A DNA stretch of 64,000 bases from Clostridium carboxidivorans P7 (lineage in GTDB: Bacteria > Bacillota > Clostridia > Clostridiales > Clostridiaceae), in contig NZ_CP011803.1 in the NCBI RefSeq assembly GCF_001038625.1, positions 496,001 to 560,000 of the forward strand, written 5' to 3'. Position 1 is the stretch's first letter. Each line of letters begins with the position of its first letter. Below the pieces are notes generated by a model that searched no databases, was not told where the DNA came from, and was given only the letters and a program-made list of their open reading frames with translations. The position numbers and the translations under genes are program-made. Of the stretch, positions 1 through 8,647 are shown piece after piece.

Positions 1-3000
1 CTGGCGGTGAAGATGCTGCAGGAATTGGTGGTAGACAAAATGGTTCAGGAGGTACAGTTACGATAAACGGAGGTACTATTACAGCTAATGGAGGTAAATG
101 GGGTGCAGGAATTGGTGGTGGACAATATGGTTCAGGAGGTACAGTTACGATAAACGGAGGTACTGTAACAGCTAATGGCGGTGAATATGGTGCAGGAATT
201 GGTGGCGGAACCAATGGATCAGGAGGTATAGTTGCGATAAATGAAGGTACTGTAACAGCTAATGGTGGTCAATGGGCTGCAGGAATTGGTGGTGGATATA
301 ATGGCTCAGGGGGTACAGTTACGATAAAGGGCGGTATTGTAACAGCTAATGGTGGTGAAAATGGTGCAGGAATTGGTGGCGGAGATGATAGCGGATATCA
401 GGGTACATTGCTATCCAATGATGATGGAAAGGCATGGATTAACGCAAGCAGTGTATCTGCTAATACAGAAAATTTTAAATCAGGTGTATTGTTTAAAGGA
501 AATGAAGGAACTGTATATGGTAACTATTATTTATCCAAAGACCATGAAATTGAAAAAGAAAAAACTATGAATATTCCAGCTAATCAGTCGCTGAATATAT
601 CTGGCAACAACACACTTACAGTAAACGGGGAAATTGTTAATAGTGGTATTCTTACTTTCAACAATGGAGTGTTAAATGGCACAGGTATTATTTCTGGTAC
701 AGGTGAATTTAAGACTAATATGTTTACACCAGACGACATTCAGTCTATTCCAGATCAGACCTACACAGGAAGTGTTATTGAGCCAGCTGTAACTATTAAC
801 GATAAAAAGACCATATTAGGAAAGGCTTTTGATATTGACGCAAGCAGTTATGACAAAACCTATGAGGATAATACTAATGCAGGTACTGCAAAGGTAGTAT
901 TTACGGATAAAACTGATGGAAATAAAAAAGTAGAGAAAACTTTTAATATTGTAAAATCTGGAACAACCTTTGATGGCGGCATTAAAACCTATAAGGATAA
1001 TACTGAAACAAATACTTTTACCTATGGCGATACCATCACCGCAAAAGTAACCCCAAAGGCAACAGGTACTGCACCTGTAACAAAGGGGTTGAAGGCGATG
1101 CTCAGTTTTTCTGCACCAACAGTGAACCAAATGGCATTGTTTGCTGGAGATACACAGATTTCTGATACAGTAAGTGCAGATTCAAACGGTGTTTACACAA
1201 TGACCTATGACACCAAGTTTAAGAACCTTGTAATCGGCAGTAATACCATTACTGCAAAATATGTTGGTAACAGTAATATAGCAGATTACAGTGAAAACGC
1301 AACTATTACGTTAAATAAAAAGGCTATCACATCTGCAGGGGTTAATGCTTCTGCAAGCAAAGAGTATAATGGAACAAATAGTTTTATAAGTGTTGCACTG
1401 ACAACTCTAACAGGTGTGGAAAGTGGTGATACTGTGTCAGCAACTGCAGATGGAACAGTAACAGATGTAAATGTAGGCACAGGCAAAGCCTTTACTGCAG
1501 CCAGCATTACTTTAGATGGTAAGGATGAAGTTTATTACAGCCTTGATAAAGCTGCAGTCAGTGGAAATGTATCAATAACACAGGCTGATATCACAGGAAC
1601 GAAACAAGAACTGCAAGTAGTAAAAGGCTTGGAAAAGGAATATACCTTTGATTTAACTAAGCTGCTACCACAACTTCCTAAGGACAAAAGCTTTGGAGAT
1701 ATTAACTATACGGTAGAAACTGTAGACGATATTGACAAGGTTTTGACACAAAAGCCTACAAGCAGTGATATAAAAGAGGACAAAATCACTTTAAAGGTGG
1801 CAAATGTAACTGATAAAGACAAAACAGCAGCAATACAAATTAAAGTGACATCTAAGAACTACAAAGACTTTACTGCTGATTTAAACGTAAAAACCACAGA
1901 TAAGTTACCACTTACCGTTGAAACTGTGTTTACAGGTGGAACCTATAACGGAAATCCTTATACTTACACAGGTACACCAACTTTCAAAAACGGTACAGAA
2001 ACTGTGACAGGTATTACCTACACAACAAAATATGTGGGCAGAGATGGTACAACCTATGATGAAAGTGAAACTGCACCAACCAATGTAGGCTCATATAATC
2101 TGATTATATCAATACCAACAGACAATGAAATGTATACTGGTAAGATAGAAATTCCTTTTACAATAAGCAAAAAGGATATTACAGTAAAGGCAGATGATAA
2201 GTCTATTTATGTAGGAGGGAGTATTCCAGAAAACAGTGCTCTTACCTATACTGTAACTGGTCTAATAGGAAGTGATACATTAAAAACAGTGCCAACTTTG
2301 ACACTAGATGCAAAGGCAGTATCAACTAGTGCAGGCACCTATACTATTACTGTTGAAGGTGCAGCGGTAGGAGACAACTACAATGTAATTATGAAAAATG
2401 GAACCTTTAATGTAACCCCAGCACCATATGTACCACCATATAATCCACCAACACCAACTCCGCAGCCCAAAACTGAAACAAGAGAAATTCCAGTAGTTGT
2501 GGACAATGGTGGAGCACAGACAAATGCAGTACAAGTTCCCGTTACAAGAGTAACAGATACGGATGGAACGAAGACAGACACTGTAAAATTTGACGAAGAT
2601 AAAGCAAAAGAAACAGTAACAAAGGCTTTGGAAACAAAAACCAATACAGCAACTATTAATGTAACAGATATACCAGGAAACAATGCAGATAAGGTAGAAG
2701 TACAGGTTCCTCAAAGATCTATGACAGAGCTAGGAAGTAACAATATAGGATTAGATGTAAAAACAGAAAAAGCAGCATTAGAACTGCCAAAGGAAACTGT
2801 TTCAGGATTGAAAGATAAAGCTGCAAAAATTCAAATTAGTGAGGTAAAGGACAGTAGTAAAGTTGAAGAAACTAAAGGGCTTATTCTTAAATTAGCTTCA
2901 GGTTCAGAGGTAATTGCAGCTCCCCTAAAAATAGAAACAAATTTTACAGGAAGAACAAAAATAACGCTGCCAATAGATGCTTCAAAATTGCCAGCTTCAA

Positions 3001-3476
3001 AAGAGGCGTTAGATAAGTTTATCTCTTCTTTAGCTGTGGTAGTTCAGCATAGTGATGGAGAAAATACAGTGGATAAAGGTACCATAGTTTATGATTCAAA
3101 GGGTAATCCAATAGGTTTATCAATTTGGGTTAACAAATTCAGTACTTTCACACTTGTAGAACTTCCAGATAACTATTTTGATGGAAGAACTGCTATTATG
3201 CCAGATAAAGTAGCACCAGATAAAGAATGGCATATTACATTTACAAAGGAAGCAGATAAAAGTACATTAACACCTGAAAATGTATATGTACTGGATTCAG
3301 CAGGAAATAAGGTTGAGATAAAGATAAGCTATGGATCTGATAATATATTAAGAGTTGATCCTGTAAATAATTACAAATCAGGAGAAACTTATTATCTATA
3401 TATTAGCAAAAAGGTTACTTCAAAAAATAAAACTCCATTGCCAAGAGCGTTAAAATTTCAATTTACTGTTAAATAA
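1..3476 (+). CDS. Large repetitive surface protein, 5' end outside window
   Basis: The frame is open from base 3, so the gene is cut by the window edge and about 1157 residues are visible. Residues 1-128 are glycine-rich 29-residue repeats (core AGIGGG, GSGGTVTINGG, TVTANGG), as in clostridial beta-helix-like adhesins. An Ig-like segment follows, then YDG/MBG-type modules near visible residues 430-530 and 690-810. A proline-rich linker (VPPYNPPTPTPQP) leads to a conserved threonine-rich region and a C-terminal SbsA-type Ig-like domain (WHITFTKEADKSTLTPENV). No LPxTG motif or cell-wall-binding repeat is present at the C-terminus, so any anchor must be N-terminal or non-covalent. Domain names are by eye from family knowledge; a role in surface adhesion is inference. 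A TTG at 408 is internal and not the start. Confidence 0.8.
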   Translation, partial: GGEDAAGIGGRQNGSGGTVTINGGTITANGGKWGAGIGGGQYGSGGTVTINGGTVTANGGEYGAGIGGGTNGSGGIVAINEGTVTANGGQWAAGIGGGYNGSGGTVTIKGGIVTANGGENGAGIGGGDDSGYQGTLLSNDDGKAWINASSVSANTENFKSGVLFKGNEGTVYGNYYLSKDHEIEKEKTMNIPANQSLNISGNNTLTVNGEIVNSGILTFNNGVLNGTGIISGTGEFKTNMFTPDDIQSIPDQTYTGSVIEPAVTINDKKTILGKAFDIDASSYDKTYEDNTNAGTAKVVFTDKTDGNKKVEKTFNIVKSGTTFDGGIKTYKDNTETNTFTYGDTITAKVTPKATGTAPVTKGLKAMLSFSAPTVNQMALFAGDTQISDTVSADSNGVYTMTYDTKFKNLVIGSNTITAKYVGNSNIADYSENATITLNKKAITSAGVNASASKEYNGTNSFISVALTTLTGVESGDTVSATADGTVTDVNVGTGKAFTAASITLDGKDEVYYSLDKAAVSGNVSITQADITGTKQELQVVKGLEKEYTFDLTKLLPQLPKDKSFGDINYTVETVDDIDKVLTQKPTSSDIKEDKITLKVANVTDKDKTAAIQIKVTSKNYKDFTADLNVKTTDKLPLTVETVFTGGTYNGNPYTYTGTPTFKNGTETVTGITYTTKYVGRDGTTYDESETAPTNVGSYNLIISIPTDNEMYTGKIEIPFTISKKDITVKADDKSIYVGGSIPENSALTYTVTGLIGSDTLKTVPTLTLDAKAVSTSAGTYTITVEGAAVGDNYNVIMKNGTFNVTPAPYVPPYNPPTPTPQPKTETREIPVVVDNGGAQTNAVQVPVTRVTDTDGTKTDTVKFDEDKAKETVTKALETKTNTATINVTDIPGNNADKVEVQVPQRSMTELGSNNIGLDVKTEKAALELPKETVSGLKDKAAKIQISEVKDSSKVEETKGLILKLASGSEVIAAPLKIETNFTGRTKITLPIDASKLPASKEALDKFISSLAVVVQHSDGENTVDKGTIVYDSKGNPIGLSIWVNKFSTFTLVELPDNYFDGRTAIMPDKVAPDKEWHITFTKEADKSTLTPENVYVLDSAGNKVEIKISYGSDNILRVDPVNNYKSGETYYLYISKKVTSKNKTPLPRALKFQFTVK
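3..386 (+). repeat. Tandem 87-bp in-frame repeats
   Basis: Four full units begin at 3, 90, 177 and 264, and a partial fifth runs from 351 to about 386. The period is exactly 29 codons, so copy number can change without frameshift. The most conserved core is GCAGGAATTGGTGG. The array continues upstream of the window. Confidence 0.9.
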
Positions 3477-3483
3477 TAATTCA

Positions 3484-3533
3484 ACTTTCGCATTTTGCTT
3501 ATATTAAGTCAAAAATTTATATGTGCGAAAGTG
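3484..3533 (+). terminator. Hairpin after the surface protein gene
   Basis: ACTTTCGCA pairs with TGCGAAAGT about 35 bases later, directly after the stop codon. The U-tract is weak, so the terminator assignment is tentative. Confidence 0.4.
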
Positions 3534-3733
3534 AGATAATAAGTTATTTTAAATCTGAATAATTTATGATATAATTTCATTATTATATTGTAGAAATTAG
3601 AGTGGATGGTGTTGATTTCCTTAAGCATAAGGAACATCAAACGGCAGAAGAGTTATTTAAATTAAAGAAAAACTTACAAATTATTAAGTAGCTAAAAAAG
3701 TTTTTAGCTGCAATATTTCAAATAGTATAAGTT

Positions 3734-3775
3734 AAAAGGGTTGGTATACTAATTAATTAGTGCAACAACCCTTTT
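3734..3775 (+). terminator. Hairpin upstream of the barnase-like gene
   Basis: AAAAGGGTTG at 3734-3743 pairs perfectly with CAACCCTTTT at 3766-3775. The rest of the 3477-3820 gap is AT-rich and holds only a 30-codon open frame at 3602-3691 that I could not support as a gene. Confidence 0.5.
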
Positions 3776-3820
3776 ACAGTGTGCTCATTTTAAATAATGA
3801 AGAGAAAGGTATTAAAAGAT

Positions 3821-4327
3821 ATGAAAAATAATTTTATTCAAAAAATTTGTTCTGTTTTTCTTTGTTTGCTTATTAGCATAAGCTTATTAGGATGTGCATC
3901 AACAAATAAAACTGTTACAAAAGAAAAACAAATTACAAAAACAGAAAGTGTAAAGACAGATTCCACAAAAAATCAAGATATAAAGAATAAAAAAATAATT
4001 AATGACTTTCAAGGAGTGGCAGATTATATACATAAAAATAGCCGTCTTCCTGACAATTTTATAACCAAGGCACAAGCAGCGAAGCTTGGATGGAATCCAG
4101 GTAAGGATCTTAACAAGGTGGCACCTGGTAAAAGTATAGGTGGGGACGTTTTTACTAACGCAGAAAAGTCACTGCCAGATGCTCCTAAAAGAGTTTGGCG
4201 TGAGTGCGATATTAATTATAATGGAGGACATAGGGGAGCGGATAGAATACTTTATTCCAATGATGGACTGATTTATTCAACTTCAGACCATTATAAAACC
4301 TTCAAACTTTTATATAATGGAAAGTAA
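3821..4327 (+). CDS. Barnase-like ribonuclease with lipoprotein signal
   Basis: Secreted guanyl-type endoribonuclease of the barnase/RNase N1 family. Numbered from the ATG at 3821 (AAAGG upstream; an ATG at 3797 lacks a ribosome site), residues 1-25 are a signal peptide ending in a lipobox, LLGC, with Cys25 as lipidation site. A lysine/threonine-rich linker follows, then the whole barnase domain: FQGVADYIHKNSRLPDNFIT, KAQAAKLGW, PGKSIGGD, WRECDINY, RILYSNDGLIYSTSDHYKTF. The catalytic trio of barnase (Glu73, Arg87, His102) corresponds to Glu128, Arg142 and His157, all present. Classical barnase is released into the medium, so a lipobox predicting membrane tethering is unusual. The inhibitor gene follows at once. 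Confidence 0.92.
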   Translation: MKNNFIQKICSVFLCLLISISLLGCASTNKTVTKEKQITKTESVKTDSTKNQDIKNKKIINDFQGVADYIHKNSRLPDNFITKAQAAKLGWNPGKDLNKVAPGKSIGGDVFTNAEKSLPDAPKRVWRECDINYNGGHRGADRILYSNDGLIYSTSDHYKTFKLLYNGK

Positions 4328-4352
4328 ATTTGATTTAAATGAGGTGAATAGC

Positions 4353-4631
4353 TTGAATAAAGTAATATTAGAAGGAAGTAAGTTTATAGATAAAGAAGCT
4401 TTACATGAAATTTTAAAAAGTGAATTAAAGCTTCCAAGTTATTATGGAGAAAACTTAGATGCTCTTTGGGACTGCTTAACTACAGATGTAAAACTGCCGC
4501 TTATAATTGAATGGATAGATTTTGAAACTAGTAAAAAGTTTTTAGGAGATTATGCGGAAAGCACATTAGATATTTTTCGCGGAGCTGAAAAAAGTACAGA
4601 AGGAAGACTACAGATACAAATAAAACTTTAA
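4353..4631 (+). CDS. Barstar-like ribonuclease inhibitor
   Basis: Cytoplasmic immunity protein that plugs the barnase active site. The 92-residue product from the TTG at 4353 matches barstar in length and order: KVILEGSKF near the start, then LPSYYGENLDALWDCLT, which is the barstar signature helix and includes the aspartates that contact barnase, then PLIIEW and a C-terminal strand. The TTG has a good ribosome site (GAGGTG at 4341-4346). An in-frame ATG at 4317 overlaps the RNase gene by 11 bases and would add 12 residues unlike barstar. The position just behind the toxin implies a two-gene toxin-immunity operon. Confidence 0.92.
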   Translation: MNKVILEGSKFIDKEALHEILKSELKLPSYYGENLDALWDCLTTDVKLPLIIEWIDFETSKKFLGDYAESTLDIFRGAEKSTEGRLQIQIKL

Positions 4632-4686
4632 TTTAAAGAAATTACAAATATGGATTTGGATTAAACTTATTTTTAAATAAACAGAA

Positions 4687-4720
4687 AAAGCTTGAGTATA
4701 TTATATAATGCTCAAGCTTT
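4687..4720 (+). terminator. Terminator after barstar-like gene
   Basis: Perfect 10-bp stem AAAGCTTGAG / CTCAAGCTTT with a 14-base loop. Confidence 0.75.
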
Positions 4721-4766
4721 AATAACTAATTTTAATATCCAATAGTTTGTTCCATTATTTTACATG

Positions 4767-4795
4767 TTGTTTTTTTAAATTATATTTGAGATAAT
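4767..4795 (+). promoter_or_regulatory. Promoter of the AgrA/AgrC-like operon
   Basis: TTGTTT (4767-4772), a 17-base spacer and GATAAT (4790-4795). The same boxes, spacing and flanks recur at 7057-7085 before the second kinase, so the two promoters descend from a duplication. Confidence 0.6.
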
Positions 4796-4837
4796 AAGAA
4801 AGTAAACAAAAATACTTGAAAAGTCTGGTGTTAATTT

Positions 4838-5551
4838 ATGAAGATAGCAATATTTGATGATGATAAAACAGATCGTGAACTTCTAAAAAAGTTAATACGT
4901 CAGTGCTGTGATAGTAATGTTTGGAATGCTAAGCTAGTGGAATTCTCTAATGGAGAATCATTGATGAATAGTTTTACTCCTGGCGATTTTAATATTTATT
5001 TTCTCGATATATATATGGGAGGAATGACGGGAGTGGAAGTAGCTAAAAGAATACGTGGGGATGATGAAAATGCAATAATTATTTTTACTACCTCCAGTGA
5101 AGAGTTTTATCGTGAGGGTTTTGACGTAGGAGCACTGCATTATCTAGTAAAGCCAATAAACTATACTAAGGTACAGGATGCCATGAATCGGTGTATTAAA
5201 CCTTTAGGTGAGATTGCACGACAGATTGAAATTAAGGTAGGTAAGAACATAATTAAGGTAAGATTGATAGAGATTCAGTATATAGAAGTGCTTGGTAACG
5301 CTTGTCATATTCATATGGGAGAAAACAAAGTTGTAACTTATACTCCGTTAAATGACATAGAGAAGCTTATAAATGAAAAGTCATTTTTGCGATGCCACCG
5401 CAGCTTTCTTGTGAATATGCGTGCCATTGCTCAAAAGACGTCTGATGGGTTACTAATGAAAAATGGCGATTTGGTGCCTGTACCAAAGAATAATCGAACA
5501 AGCATTATGAAACAGATTGACAACTATAATATAGAAAGGATGTGGGAATGA
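4838..5551 (+). CDS. LytTR-family response regulator (AgrA-like)
   Basis: Two-component transcription regulator of 237 residues. Residues 1-120 are a receiver domain with the acidic cluster DDD at 8-10, phosphoacceptor Asp57 (FLDIYMGGMTG) and the conserved Lys in LVKPINY. Residues 130-230 are a LytTR DNA-binding domain (IEVLGNACHIHM, FLRCHRSFLVNM). It is co-transcribed with the kinase that follows, overlapping it by four bases (ATGA). It resembles AgrA/ComE regulators of peptide quorum sensing, but no agrB or peptide precursor gene is visible nearby, so the signal is unknown. Confidence 0.9.
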   Translation: MKIAIFDDDKTDRELLKKLIRQCCDSNVWNAKLVEFSNGESLMNSFTPGDFNIYFLDIYMGGMTGVEVAKRIRGDDENAIIIFTTSSEEFYREGFDVGALHYLVKPINYTKVQDAMNRCIKPLGEIARQIEIKVGKNIIKVRLIEIQYIEVLGNACHIHMGENKVVTYTPLNDIEKLINEKSFLRCHRSFLVNMRAIAQKTSDGLLMKNGDLVPVPKNNRTSIMKQIDNYNIERMWE

Positions 5552-6894
5552 TTATGTTCAATTCAGCAATGGACATATTCTACATCCTGTTGTTTATGAT
5601 ACCCTGCAGCATGCTAAGATACTATCCATTTTTGGATAAGTTAAGAATTCCACTAAGAAATGTGGTTACTATTTATGGTGTTTTTATTACTTTGGAGGCA
5701 GGAGTATTTGCTTATATTATGAATAATGGAAGCATAAATGGCATAGAGATTCAGATTTATCGTATAAGCTGGGGCATAATTTTTGCAGTATATTCCTTTA
5801 TTGTAATTAAGGAAAAGTTTTTAAAACAGTTTTTCTTTTATTTAATAGTAGCAAGCTATTCAAGTGTAATTTTTGGCACAGCAAATTTTTTAGAAGCACA
5901 TATTTTTGAGGCTTTTTCAGAAAAACATCCATATACAATTACTAATGCTGCAGCCATTATACAAATTGCATTTACATTTCCTATAATGTTTAAGTTAATA
6001 ATAAAACGGTTTAAAAAGTTTGCAGATTCAGTAGAAACAGATATTTGGAAAGTTATTTGGCTTATTCCATGTATGTTTTATGGTATGGGTTTTATTTTTA
6101 CTGTAGATTTAAGGACTGCAGAAAGTTGGAAACATATTGTTACACGATATATGCTTGGTACGGGATCATTTACAGCTTGTTATATATTGCTTAAAACATT
6201 AAAACAGTTAGCTGACAATGCTGCTTTAAAGGAACGATTTCGTTTTATTGACCAGCAGCTTCAAATGCAGGTAAAACAGTATAGAGCACTTACTGAGAAT
6301 ATTGAACAGACTCGAAAAGCACGTCATGATTTGCGGCATCATCTTTTACTAGTAAAAAGATACCTTCAGGAGAATAGAAAGTCAGAGCTATTTGAATATT
6401 TAGAAGAACAAAGGCAAACTCTTCCTGTAAATGTGGAGGAAAATGTATGCGAAAATACAGCAGTAAATGTTTTAGCTTGTTATTATATTGGACTTGCCAA
6501 AGAAAAAGGTATAAATACTGATTTTAAAATCAGTATTTCCAGAGATGCAGGTATTTTAGATTCAGATCTTTCTATCATTTTTGGTAACTGCATTGAAAAT
6601 GCACTGGAGGCCTGTGAAAGAATGAAAACAGGGGATAGGTTTATTCGTGTTCGAGCAGGTATGAAAATGGGGGAACTTGTCATTATCGTTGGTAATAGTT
6701 TTGATGGACATGCAATCTTAAATAATGGAGAATACCGTTCTATTAAACGTAATGGTGATAGAGGCATTGGAATTTCATCTATTCAGGCAGTGGTAAAAAA
6801 ATATGGAGGAGAGTCTAATTTTGAAAAATCAGATGGAAACCTTTTCAAAGTTTCTATGGTTTTGAAGACTAAAGAGGAAAAAATAGCTCTATAA
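5548..6894 (+). CDS. AgrC-like membrane histidine kinase (copy 1)
   Basis: Sensor kinase of the ComD/AgrC type. The N-terminal 210 residues form six or so membrane segments. A cytoplasmic dimerisation helix carries the phosphoacceptor His260 in RKARHDLRHH, and a GHKL ATPase domain follows (DSDLSIIFGNCIENALEACE as N-box; GDRGIGISSI as G-box). The ATG at 5548 overlaps the regulator stop codon and has GAAAGGA upstream; an in-frame GTG at 5542 is too close to that site. It shares most of its sequence with the kinase at 7176-8504. Its partner is almost certainly the regulator before it. Confidence 0.9.
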   Translation: MIMFNSAMDIFYILLFMIPCSMLRYYPFLDKLRIPLRNVVTIYGVFITLEAGVFAYIMNNGSINGIEIQIYRISWGIIFAVYSFIVIKEKFLKQFFFYLIVASYSSVIFGTANFLEAHIFEAFSEKHPYTITNAAAIIQIAFTFPIMFKLIIKRFKKFADSVETDIWKVIWLIPCMFYGMGFIFTVDLRTAESWKHIVTRYMLGTGSFTACYILLKTLKQLADNAALKERFRFIDQQLQMQVKQYRALTENIEQTRKARHDLRHHLLLVKRYLQENRKSELFEYLEEQRQTLPVNVEENVCENTAVNVLACYYIGLAKEKGINTDFKISISRDAGILDSDLSIIFGNCIENALEACERMKTGDRFIRVRAGMKMGELVIIVGNSFDGHAILNNGEYRSIKRNGDRGIGISSIQAVVKKYGGESNFEKSDGNLFKVSMVLKTKEEKIAL

Positions 6895-6926
6895 ATTACG
6901 TTGCTTTTAAAAATTGTAAAATATTT

Positions 6927-6975
6927 AAAACTAAAAGCTTGAGCAAGATATAACCTTGTTCAAGCTTTTAGTTTT
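6927..6975 (+). terminator. Long terminator after kinase copy 1
   Basis: A 21-bp stem (6927-6947 with 6955-6975) with one G-U pair and a 7-base loop. Confidence 0.75.
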
Positions 6976-7012
6976 AGAAATACCTTTGATTTTTTCATGG
7001 CATAAGTATTTT

Positions 7013-7045
7013 CAAATCCGTTCTACCCTTTACAAATCCGTTCTA
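7013..7045 (+). promoter_or_regulatory. Direct-repeat LytTR operator
   Basis: CAAATCCGTTCTA occurs at 7013-7025 and again at 7033-7045, a 20-base period that puts both copies on one DNA face. It ends 11 bases before the -35 box. Paired direct repeats of this kind are how AgrA-type LytTR regulators bind. Binding is inference. Confidence 0.6.
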
Positions 7046-7056
7046 TCACTTTTGTG

Positions 7057-7085
7057 TTGTTTTTCAAAATTATATTTGGGATAAT
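7057..7085 (+). promoter_or_regulatory. Promoter of kinase copy 2
   Basis: TTGTTT, a 17-base spacer and GATAAT, matching the promoter at 4767-4795. Confidence 0.6.
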
Positions 7086-7116
7086 AAAAAATAGACAAAC
7101 ATCATATTTGTTCAAA

Positions 7117-7179
7117 AGAAATTAGGCAAGTTTTATTAAGAAAATTAATAAATATAATATAGAAAGTATGTGTGAATGA
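7117..7179 (+). pseudogene. Scar of a deleted LytTR regulator gene
   Basis: The 63 bases before kinase copy 2 read, in the register of the regulator's 3' end, RN*ASFIKKINKYNIESMCE*. This aligns with KNNRTSIMKQIDNYNIERMWE* at the end of the regulator at 4838-5551. One in-frame TAG interrupts it. The rest of the receiver and LytTR domains is gone, leaving promoter and scar. It preserves the ATGA overlap with the kinase start. Confidence 0.75.
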
Positions 7180-8504
7180 TTATGTTTAATAAAGTAATGG
7201 CAGTACTTTACATCATATTATATATTGCACCATTTAGTGTGATTCGATATTACCCATTTTTGGATAAACTGAGGCTTCCAATAAAGAATGTTATTACTAT
7301 ATATGCATCATTTCTTACTTTGGAGGCAGGTTTGTTTGTTTACATAATAGGAAAGGTAAGTATAAATAGTATAGAACTTCAGATTTATCGTATAAGTTGG
7401 GTTGTTATTTTCGCAGTGTATTCCTTTAGTGTAATAAAGGAGAGGTTTTTTAAACAGTTTTTCTTTTATTTGATAACCAAAATTTATGCAAGTATGGTTT
7501 GTGGGACAGCAAATTTTATTGAAGCAAATTTTTTTCTAGACTTTACTCTAAAACATCCATACACAGTTAATAATGCGGCTATAATTATACAGATTATATT
7601 CACATTTCCTATAGTTTTTCATTTAATATTACGGTACTTTAAAAAGTTTGCAGATTCAGTGGAAACGGATATTTGGAAGGTTATTTGGCTTATTCCATTT
7701 ATGTTTTATGGTATTGGTGTTATTTTTACTGTAGATTTAAGCACTGCAAGCAATTGGAAGTATATTGCTGCACGATATATGGCATGTATAGGGGCATTTA
7801 CTGTTTGTTATATCTTGCTGAGATCATTGAAACAGCTAGGTGATAATGCCTATTTGCAGGAGCAGCTTGATTTTATTGACCAGCAGCTTACAACTCAGAG
7901 AAAACAGTATAGGGCACTTACTGAGAATATTGAGGAAACTAGAAAAGCACGTCACGATTTGCGACACCATTTTTTACTAGTGAGAAGTTACCTTGAGGAA
8001 GATAAAAGGGCAGAACTTATTGGATATATGGAGGAACAGCGCCAAACTCTTCCAGTAGATGTGGAGGAAACTATTTGTGAAAATATTGCAGTAAATGTTT
8101 TAGCATGCTACTATATTGGGCTTGCCAAAGAAAGACATATTCGTACTGACTTTAAAATCAGTATTGCTAGAGATATAGGTATTTTAGATTCAGATCTTTC
8201 CATTATTTTTGGTAACTGTCTTGAAAATTCACTAGAAGCTTGTGAGAGAATGAAATCTGAGGATGCAGTTATTCGCATTCGAGCAGGCATGAAAATGGGA
8301 GATCTTATTATTGTAATTGGTAACAGCTTTGATGGACGAACAATGTTCAATAATGGAGAATTTCGTTCAATTAAACGTAACGGACGTAGGGGGATTGGCA
8401 TTACATCTATTCTTGCAGTAGCAAAAAAATATGGCGGAGTCCCCAGCTTTGAGATAATAGACGGAAACTTTTTCAAGGTTTCCATGGTTTTGATGACTAA
8501 ATAG
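7176..8504 (+). CDS. AgrC-like membrane histidine kinase (copy 2, orphan)
   Basis: Paralogue of the kinase at 5548-6894, with the same layout: about 210 residues of membrane segments, His260 in RKARHDLRHH, GHKL ATPase with GNCLENSLEACE and GRRGIGITSI. No catalytic residue looks damaged, so it should be active. Differences cluster in the membrane part, as expected if the two sense different ligands. It lacks its own regulator gene (see the scar at 7117-7179) and probably phosphorylates, or competes for, the upstream regulator. That is inference. Confidence 0.9.
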   Translation: MIMFNKVMAVLYIILYIAPFSVIRYYPFLDKLRLPIKNVITIYASFLTLEAGLFVYIIGKVSINSIELQIYRISWVVIFAVYSFSVIKERFFKQFFFYLITKIYASMVCGTANFIEANFFLDFTLKHPYTVNNAAIIIQIIFTFPIVFHLILRYFKKFADSVETDIWKVIWLIPFMFYGIGVIFTVDLSTASNWKYIAARYMACIGAFTVCYILLRSLKQLGDNAYLQEQLDFIDQQLTTQRKQYRALTENIEETRKARHDLRHHFLLVRSYLEEDKRAELIGYMEEQRQTLPVDVEETICENIAVNVLACYYIGLAKERHIRTDFKISIARDIGILDSDLSIIFGNCLENSLEACERMKSEDAVIRIRAGMKMGDLIIVIGNSFDGRTMFNNGEFRSIKRNGRRGIGITSILAVAKKYGGVPSFEIIDGNFFKVSMVLMTK

Positions 8505-8534
8505 TGTTACAGTAAAATCTTTATGAGAAAAGTA

Positions 8535-8577
8535 AAAAATCTACTAAAAACTAACTGTGAGTTTTTAGTAGATTTTT
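8535..8577 (+). terminator. Terminator after kinase copy 2
   Basis: Perfect 18-bp stem AAAAATCTACTAAAAACT / AGTTTTTAGTAGATTTTT. Confidence 0.8.
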
Positions 8578-8647
8578 AGATTTATAGGATAAGGTTATTT
8601 TGTATTGTGAGCATATTGAAGGTTTATTAAAAAGTAAATAATATTGG

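Noticed and set aside
1..400. CRISPR array
   Set aside because: The repeats are 87 bp, contiguous and in a coding frame; there are no unique spacers.
408..410. TTG as the start of the surface protein
   Set aside because: The same frame is open and repetitive back to base 3, so the start is outside the window.
2322..2714. Antisense frames within the surface protein gene
   Set aside because: Low-complexity mirror of the repetitive plus-strand coding sequence, with no ribosome site.
3602..3691. 30-codon frame starting GTG (VDGVDFLKHKEHQTAEELFK)
   Set aside because: Reads like protein sequence and could be a gene remnant, but there is no good ribosome site and no recognised relative.
4632..4837. 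agrD-like peptide gene near the two-component system
   Set aside because: No frame with a ribosome site and peptide-precursor character was found before, between or after the kinases.
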